From NCBI GenBank assembly GCA_021810725.1, contig JAJZIE010000101.1:1-8502 (forward strand): a DNA stretch of 8,502 nucleotides, in the 5' to 3' direction. This stretch comes from Bacillota bacterium (GTDB taxonomy: Bacteria > Bacillota > Sulfobacillia > JAJZYS01 > JAJYTV01). Shown one piece after another: positions 5,945 through 8,502 of the stretch (position 1 is the first letter of the stretch; every line of letters starts with the position of its first letter). The notes beneath the pieces were generated by a model. The model was not told the origin of the DNA and made no database searches. It worked only from the letters and a program-made list of their open reading frames with translations. The position numbers and the translations under genes are program-made.

Positions 5945-6103
5945 GCCCGACTTCCCCTGCAATTCGGTCGGCATCGTGGGGTAAGCGGCTTCGCCGAGAC
6001 GATCGACCCCCGCATCGAGACGGAGGTCATCGCCTGCCCGCCTGACACTCCCAGGGATTACGCCTGCGCCTGGCGCTTCACGTTGAAGGATTCGGCGTCC
6101 TGA
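5945..6103 (+). pseudogene. Truncated, frameshifted second copy of the DUF6125-type gene (3' end)
   Basis: Matches the last 163 bases of the intact gene at 3496-3658. One lost base after the Ser-Val-Gly-Ile-Val codons changes the frame and yields an immediate TAA at 5981-5983 in the original frame. Downstream, the SGFAETIDPRIETEVIACPPD to FTLKDSAS end reads on in another frame, joined to unrelated sequence upstream. One of two adjacent Asp codons is missing. Five of the seven substitutions are silent third-position changes, so this copy seems to descend from a divergent but once functional gene. The 5' two thirds, including the HDGLWF and CRVQ motifs, are absent, so no product is expected. 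Confidence 0.9.
5945..6103 (+). repeat. Direct repeat, copy 2
   Basis: Second member of the ~160-base direct repeat pair whose first copy lies at 3496-3658, about 93% identical. The spacer between the copies is about 2.3 kb. Weak similarity may continue ~20 bases past the stop codons (both reach CCCGCC), after which the sequences are unrelated. Confidence 0.93.
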
Positions 6104-6106
6104 ACG

Positions 6107-6142
6107 TCGCGACGAGCCCCGCCACCGCGGTGCTCGTCGCGA
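6107..6142. terminator. Perfect 11-bp inverted repeat between convergent units
   Basis: TCGCGACGAGC (6107-6117) and GCTCGTCGCGA (6132-6142) pair perfectly around a 14-base spacer that itself holds the palindrome CACCGCGGTG (6123-6132). It lies 3 bases after the stop of the DUF6125 remnant and ~30 bases past the GNAT stop on the other strand. It could stop transcription from both sides, though T-runs are lacking on both strands. Confidence 0.5.
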
Positions 6143-6173
6143 TCGCCGTTGTGCCTTGGGAATCGGGGTGGCG

Positions 6174-6683
6174 TCAGAGCAGCCGCACCCAGTAGCTGCA
6201 CGCACCGTCCGACAAAGAGGCAAGGACTCCGCCGTTCGCCTCGATGACCTTTCTGGACGGTGTGTTGTGCTCGTCTACCGTCAGAAGAACCTCGGACATC
6301 CCCCTGTCCTTGGCCGCTTTCAGCAGCTCCTTCAAAAGGATGTTGCCGTAGCCCTTCCCGCGCTCGGAAGGTCTGATGACGTATCCGATGTTCCCGCCAG
6401 ATCTCCTCAGACTGTCATTCAGACAGTGCCGCAGCTTGCCGAAGCCCACAGGCTTTCCATCGACCATGAGCCAGTAGATGGTTTGCGGCACGCGGTTCTC
6501 CGCCAAATGGATCCCTTCGGAAGATTCGCGTTGCTTCCTGAGGTAACCGGGGAACTGCTCGAATGGAAGCGCGTTGGCGCTGTTCATAAAGCCGTTTTCT
6601 TCCGGCGGTATCTCCTGCAGCATTTCGAAGACGTCCCTGCCGTCGCCGAGGTCCAGTTCACGAAGCGCGATTTCCACGTCCAT
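6174..6683 (-). CDS. GNAT-family N-acetyltransferase
   Basis: Predicted acetyl-CoA-dependent transferase of 169 residues, a typical single-domain GNAT length; acceptor unknown. Motif A is clear: GNIGYVIRPSERGKGYGNIL (97-116), with the RGKGYG pyrophosphate-binding loop after the V/I-R-P-S-E-R strand. Motif B follows in VLLTVDEHNTPSRKVIEANGGVL (132-154), with the N-x-x-S-R-K pattern common in these enzymes. The N-terminal half has a YWLMVDGKPVGFGKLRH strand pair as expected. ATG 6683 is supported by AGGGAG a few bases upstream. The coding sequence looks less GC-rich than the purine genes, which hints at transfer. It is a single gene; the XRE-TPR gene upstream on the same strand ends 160 bases earlier, with an inverted repeat between them. 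Relatives acetylate small molecules or proteins; the sequence does not say which. Confidence 0.9.
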   Translation of the reverse strand: MDVEIALRELDLGDGRDVFEMLQEIPPEENGFMNSANALPFEQFPGYLRKQRESSEGIHLAENRVPQTIYWLMVDGKPVGFGKLRHCLNDSLRRSGGNIGYVIRPSERGKGYGNILLKELLKAAKDRGMSEVLLTVDEHNTPSRKVIEANGGVLASLSDGACSYWVRLL

Positions 6684-6693
6684 CTCTCTCCCT

Positions 6694-6716
6694 GATGGGA
6701 TGAGCCTGTTCCCATC
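6694..6716. repeat. Inverted repeat just upstream of the GNAT gene
   Basis: GATGGGA (6694-6700) and TCCCATC (6710-6716) are perfect arms with a 9-base spacer. A second register, GGGATG (6697-6702) with CATCCC (6713-6718), uses the same bases. It starts 11 bases before the GNAT start codon and covers the Shine-Dalgarno area, so it could be an operator or an mRNA hairpin that hides the ribosome site. Confidence 0.45.
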
Positions 6717-6843
6717 CCGTGTCCATCTTGACGCAGACCTGGCCAGTCAGAACAGGGCAAGGGCGTTGTGCACCGGGCGACGATGGACCAGCTTACCGCA
6801 GCCGTTGGCCGCACGACGGCGGCGATATGCTCGCGGCCGCTCG

Positions 6844-8241
6844 TCAGAGCGGAGACGGAGGCTCCAGCAGAGCCTTCAGGGCCGGCGGAACGACTGGGAG
6901 CCGCGCCGCGATCTCCCGCAAGGTGTCCTCGATGTCGCCCGTCCGGCGCATGGCCGTATAGGCCTCTCTTGCCCGCACCAAGGCCGAGGCCGCCTCTTCG
7001 GGCCGATCCGCGAGAATCAGTGCGAGGGCCAGGCGCGCCGCGAGTTCGGCCACGTACATCCAGTCCTTGGCCCGGCGGGCGTGCAGCAGGCCAATCTCGG
7101 CGATCGCAAGGGCCGCGTGCGCGTCGTGCCCTCCGAGATAGCTCGCGGCCAGGGCCCTGGCCAGCAGGACGCAAGCCGCGTCGTCGCCGGCGGCGTCCGC
7201 CGCCTGGAGGGATGTCTCGAGTTCCGACGCGTCACTTCGGCCGCAGGCGAAGGCGACCAGGGCTTCCAGTGCAGGCAACGCGTCCGCCAACGTCCCATCG
7301 GCCATGCGCTCCACCACATCCCTGGCGAGGTCGAGGGCCAGCTCGGCCTCCGACGGCCTTTGCTGCTCCAGCCGGACCTCGACGAGCAGCAGATACGCGA
7401 GCGCCTCCTCGCGGGCGTCGCCACACGCGCGACAGAGTGCGGCGGCCTGCTCCGCCCGTGCGCCCGCATCCTCGGGCCTGCCAAGGCGCAGAAGCGTCCG
7501 TCCCAGGTCGATCAGCGCGCGAGCGTACTCCGTCTCGCGCCTGGGCAGGTGCCGCAGGGCCTGCGCGAGACAGGCCTCGGAACGCTCGAGATCGCCGCGG
7601 TCCCGGTACGTCATCGCGGCCGATACATAGCACCGCCCGAGAAGACGCGACGGCCCCGCGCGGCCATACACCTCGAAGGCAGCGGTGGTCGCCGCGAGCG
7701 CCGCCTCGATCCGGCCGGCCTTGCGCAAGGCGTCCGCGTGGCGCAAGAGGGCTTGGCCCTGCAGGTCCGGGTCCCCCACCAGCGCGGCCAACCGGGACGC
7801 CTGCTCGAGCATCTCAAGCTCGCTCGTCAGTTCGCCGTGCCGTCCCAGACGCTCGGCAGCCGCCCAGAGGCGCGCAACATCCTCTGGCCGGTGGCCGCTT
7901 CCCACCTCGGGCGCCAGCTGCTCGACCGAAGTCCCTAGGCGGGACGCGATGACCGAGAGCAGCGCCAGCGACGGCGGGACGCGCCCTGTCTCGATCTGGC
8001 TCACATACGCCTTCGAGAAGGGGTGTCCGATCTCTTCCTGTGTCCAGCCGGCCTCAAGGCGTAGCCGACGCACGCGGGCGCCGATCGCCGCAAGCTCCCG
8101 CGGTCCGAGCAGACGCTCCGATGTCGCCCCCGCGACGGCCCTCGTCGCCGCGAGCGGCCCAGGCGGAACCTGGCCGTCGGCTGTGGAACAACCCATGCAC
8201 TGGGCCCCCGCTTTCCGGTCGCCTACTGGGAGATTTTTCAT
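6844..8241 (-). CDS. XRE-family HTH regulator with C-terminal TPR array
   Basis: Probable DNA-binding regulator of up to 465 residues. Residues 52-110 form a Cro/C1-type helix-turn-helix (IGARVRRLRLEAGWTQEEIG, then SKAYVSQIETGRVPPS as recognition helix, then LLSVIASRLGTSVEQL). From ~122 to ~440 the chain is almost all alpha-helical, with repeated A-x-x-L-G/A-R-x-x-x-A-x-x-A patterns typical of tetratricopeptide repeats, probably seven to nine. HTH-TPR proteins of this build sense peptides or protein partners in known families; the ligand here is unknown. The first ~45 residues are low-complexity, and the start is unsure. ATG 8241 has a GAGG directly abutting it, while ATG 8196 (residue 16) follows a GCGGGGG at better spacing. 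The upstream region contains nested inverted repeats that may be its operator. Downstream on the same strand lies the GNAT gene, a possible target or operon partner. Confidence 0.85.
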   Translation of the reverse strand: MKNLPVGDRKAGAQCMGCSTADGQVPPGPLAATRAVAGATSERLLGPRELAAIGARVRRLRLEAGWTQEEIGHPFSKAYVSQIETGRVPPSLALLSVIASRLGTSVEQLAPEVGSGHRPEDVARLWAAAERLGRHGELTSELEMLEQASRLAALVGDPDLQGQALLRHADALRKAGRIEAALAATTAAFEVYGRAGPSRLLGRCYVSAAMTYRDRGDLERSEACLAQALRHLPRRETEYARALIDLGRTLLRLGRPEDAGARAEQAAALCRACGDAREEALAYLLLVEVRLEQQRPSEAELALDLARDVVERMADGTLADALPALEALVAFACGRSDASELETSLQAADAAGDDAACVLLARALAASYLGGHDAHAALAIAEIGLLHARRAKDWMYVAELAARLALALILADRPEEAASALVRAREAYTAMRRTGDIEDTLREIAARLPVVPPALKALLEPPSPL

Positions 8242-8288
8242 CCTCGGAGGACAGCATACCCGGTCCCTTCAGGCTCGGTCCCCGGCCT

Positions 8289-8344
8289 ACTGGACGATCC
8301 TGGAATCCGCCCAATGGATGAGTTTCCCCGTCCATTTGTCCAGT
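8289..8344. promoter_or_regulatory. Nested inverted repeats upstream of the XRE-TPR gene (possible operator)
   Basis: Outer arms ACTGGAC (8289-8295) and GTCCAGT (8338-8344) enclose inner arms AATGGA (8313-8318) and TCCATT (8331-8336). All share a TGGA/TCCA core, and another TGGA lies at 8301-8304. The sites begin about 48 bases before the regulator's longest start codon. Clustered symmetric cores are what an HTH dimer could bind, so autoregulation is plausible but unproven. Confidence 0.35.
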
Positions 8345-8405
8345 GGCGCGCCCTGCCTGGCCGCTGGAGGCCCGGGGGCTAGCAACTGCCAACGCGTGGA
8401 TGGCC

Positions 8406-8420
8406 ACATATGGACATATG
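8406..8420 (+). repeat. Tandem ACATATG repeats before the IS607 recombinase gene
   Basis: ACATATG occurs at 8406-8412 and 8414-8420, an 8-base period, each containing the palindrome CATATG. They lie 15 bases before the recombinase start in an otherwise GC-rich region. They may be part of the element's left end or the recombinase's own binding sites. Confidence 0.5.
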
Positions 8421-8435
8421 AGATAAGCTAGGCTC

Positions 8436-8502
8436 ATGAAGCTTAGCGACTGGGCGCGACAGCAAGGGATTTCGTACAAGACAGCGTGGCGTTGGGTACG
8501 GC
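8436..8502 (+). CDS. tnpA: IS607-family serine recombinase TnpA (first 22 residues, cut by window edge)
   Basis: The 22 visible residues include MKLSDWARQQGISYKTAW, the hallmark start of IS607-family TnpA: a MerR-like helix-turn-helix (WARQQGIS-YKTAWRW) that precedes the small serine-recombinase catalytic domain, which lies beyond the edge. These recombinases move IS607 transposons through a circular intermediate without terminal repeats. The ATG at 8436 follows CTAGG closely; family members begin at exactly this M-K-L-S position, so the start is well supported. In most such elements a tnpB gene, encoding an RNA-guided nuclease related to Cas12, follows tnpA; that cannot be seen here. Completeness is unknown. 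Confidence 0.88.
   Translation, partial: MKLSDWARQQGISYKTAWRWVR

Larger units (their letters stand above)
8242..8435. other. Divergent intergenic region between the XRE-TPR gene and the IS607 recombinase gene
   Basis: 194 bases without a gene. It holds the nested inverted repeats at 8289-8344 and, near the right side, tandem ACATATG repeats at 8406-8420. The left end of the IS607-type element must lie somewhere in the right part, but I cannot place it, because these elements have no terminal inverted repeats and make no target duplication. TATGCT on the minus strand near 8260 is a possible -10 for the regulator, without a visible -35. Confidence 0.5.
8395..8502 (+). mobile_element. Left portion of an IS607-family transposon (boundary approximate)
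   Basis: Inferred from the TnpA start at 8436 and the distinct AT-rich tandem-repeat leader before it. The left boundary is a guess, as IS607 elements lack terminal inverted repeats and target duplications; the element continues past the window. Confidence 0.55.

Noticed and set aside
5882..6103. A 73-residue open frame as a small real gene
   Set aside because: Its second half is the out-of-context tail of the DUF6125-type protein after a one-base deletion, and its first half matches nothing; it is part of a pseudogene.
6660..6726. A 22-codon minus-strand frame (ATG 6726) overlapping the GNAT start as a signal peptide or leader peptide for the HTH-TPR regulator
   Set aside because: No ribosome site, no export signal or hydrophobic stretch, and no reason beyond an open frame.
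6574..7952. Two very long overlapping plus-strand open frames (about 394 and 454 residues) opposite the XRE-TPR gene
   Set aside because: Arg/Pro/Ala-rich low-complexity translations without domains; the minus-strand frame has a clear HTH and TPR pattern, so these are shadows.
1..8502. CRISPR array, tRNA, rRNA or riboswitch
   Set aside because: No regularly spaced repeats, no cloverleaf or rRNA signature, and no purine-riboswitch-like fold recognisable before purE.

Overview
The window is high-GC bacterial chromosomal DNA with two different characters. The left third is a compact, core purine-biosynthesis operon on the minus strand. The rest is looser accessory DNA with broken mobile elements, a duplicated gene fragment, and a few stand-alone genes. 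Use of a separate PurS with a small PurQ (rather than one large fused PurL), GTG/TTG starts and a DUF6125-type protein point to a high-GC, non-enteric environmental bacterium. Candidates are Methylomirabilota/Rokubacteria-like or Desulfobacterota/Myxococcota-like lineages. This placement is inference; the sequence alone does not fix it.

Layout. 1-2935 (minus): purE, purB, purC, purS and purQ, transcribed in that order. purQ runs off the left edge. Three junctions are ATGA start/stop overlaps and one is an 8-base overlap, so the genes form one translationally coupled unit. It covers AIR carboxylation (PurE), SAICAR synthesis (PurC), adenylosuccinate/SAICAR lysis (PurB), and the PurS and PurQ parts of FGAM synthase. 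2936-3118 is a divergent intergenic region with an inverted repeat resembling a Gram-positive PurR box pair. 3119-3658 (plus) is an intact DUF6125-type gene with a TTG start.

3659-6173 is a rearranged segment: an IS110-family transposase remnant (about 3690-4109), an isolated promoter-like site and strong hairpin, a long-form nitronate monooxygenase-like flavoprotein gene (4320-5804), and a second, frameshifted copy of the last ~160 bases of the DUF6125 gene (5945-6103), followed by an 11-bp-stem hairpin. The two DUF6125 ends are direct repeats of about 93% identity bracketing the IS remnant and the flavoprotein gene.

6174-8241 holds two minus-strand genes, a GNAT acetyltransferase and an XRE-HTH/TPR regulator. 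At the right edge (8436 onward, plus) the first 22 codons of an IS607-family serine recombinase begin, so an IS607-type transposon enters the window there.

No tRNA, rRNA or CRISPR array was seen, and I found no convincing new multi-gene system. The points most worth following are the PurBox-like repeat, the duplicated DUF6125 end, the hairpin in the flavoprotein gene leader, the inverted repeats next to the regulator, and the IS607 element at the edge.
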